From NCBI GenBank assembly GCA_028866155.1, contig JAGWIT010000014.1, forward strand, positions 1 through 19,787: 19,787 nucleotides of DNA, read 5' to 3'. A program made the translations under genes and the position numbers. The notes below the pieces were generated by a model. The model was not told where the DNA came from. It saw nothing but the letters and a program-made list of their open reading frames with translations, and did not search any database. This DNA is from Patescibacteria group bacterium (lineage in GTDB: Bacteria; Patescibacteriota; Minisyncoccia; Phycocordibacterales; SBAW01). This document shows, piece after piece, positions 19,628-19,787 of the stretch (position 1 is the stretch's first letter; every line of letters begins with the position of its first letter).

Positions 19628-19787
19628 GACGAAATGTTGGAGGTCGTAAGCACCCTGATGTAGACGCTCATGTGCCAGAGACCGGCATTCTTCACGCCGC
19701 CCCCGCTTTCGGAGTGTTGGATATCGAAGCGCTCCACCGAAGAGGCGAGCGGGAGAGTTTCGATGAGTGCGGCGGTGCGCATGAGTG
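19624..19787 (-). CDS. Unknown protein, 3' part only (5' end beyond window)
   Basis: The last 54 codons of a gene that enters from the right edge. The visible end reads LMRTAALIETLPLASSVERF, then DIQHSESGGGVKNAGLWHMS, then VYIRVLTTSNISS and stop. The pattern of an L-I-E-x-L-P-L-A-x-S-V-E-x-F-D-I-Q stretch followed by a W-x-M-x-V-x-I strand is like the C-terminal ferredoxin-like fold of PilO-type pilus assembly proteins. I rate that only as a guess. The stop overlaps the start of the next gene. Confidence 0.5.
   Translation of the reverse strand, partial: LMRTAALIETLPLASSVERFDIQHSESGGGVKNAGLWHMSVYIRVLTTSNISS

Noticed and set aside
1..19787. CRISPR arrays, transposons, phage or rRNA genes
   Set aside because: No regularly spaced short repeats, transposase or integrase frames, or rRNA-like sequences were seen on either strand.

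Overview
The window looks like a piece of a small-genome bacterial chromosome, most likely of the Candidate Phyla Radiation (Patescibacteria, Parcubacteria-like). This is an inference. It rests on the compact layout, many stop/start (ATGA) overlaps, very short or absent 5' leaders, few Shine-Dalgarno sites, a B12-dependent ribonucleotide reductase, an LPxTG surface protein and a coiled-coil DUF1003-like/MscL pair. TGA ends several genes, so the UGA=Gly code of Gracilibacteria is not used. No rRNA, CRISPR array, transposase or recombinase gene is visible.

Layout. 1-791 (minus): secE-nusG behind a near-consensus sigma70 promoter; nusG runs off the left edge. 860-3451 (minus): an envelope gene cluster of DUF1003-like coiled-coil protein, MscL, anchored DsbA-like thiol oxidoreductase and SIMPL-domain protein. 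3530-6305 (minus): a coiled-coil protein and a 782-residue fusion of a ferredoxin-reductase-like module with PAS, histidine kinase and receiver domains. 6382-8840 (plus): an AT-richer array of five small accessory genes (DUF488, cupin, two-TM peptide, YdeI-like, methyltransferase). They are separated by degenerate copies of one composite repeat that holds a tRNA T-arm-like segment, a conserved G-rich core and the 3' end of an antitoxin-like frame. The array abuts the 3' end of tRNA-His. This is the most unusual structure in the window.

8859-10537 (minus): tRNA-His, a Ca2+/H+ antiporter coupled to a 101-residue protein with exact 23-residue repeats, and a 48-residue membrane peptide that looks like the broken-off front of a sensor. 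10569-14482 (minus): a cobalamin operon of class II ribonucleotide reductase, PduO-type adenosyltransferase, anchored DUF4430 protein and ECF S-component-like membrane protein. Together these read as capture, import, activation and use of B12. 14629-15129 (plus): DoxX-like membrane protein. 15186-17520 (minus): tRNA-Leu, ribosomal protein L19, RluA-type pseudouridine synthase and CapA-like phosphoesterase. 17580-19022 (plus): a secreted Ig-like LPxTG protein. 19041-19787 (minus): tRNA-Ala, tRNA-Arg and two coupled unknown genes, the last cut by the right edge.

Themes: envelope maintenance (MscL, DsbA-like, SIMPL, CapA, LPxTG protein), the B12 salvage and use operon, and an accessory array that looks built by repeated insertion next to a tRNA gene.
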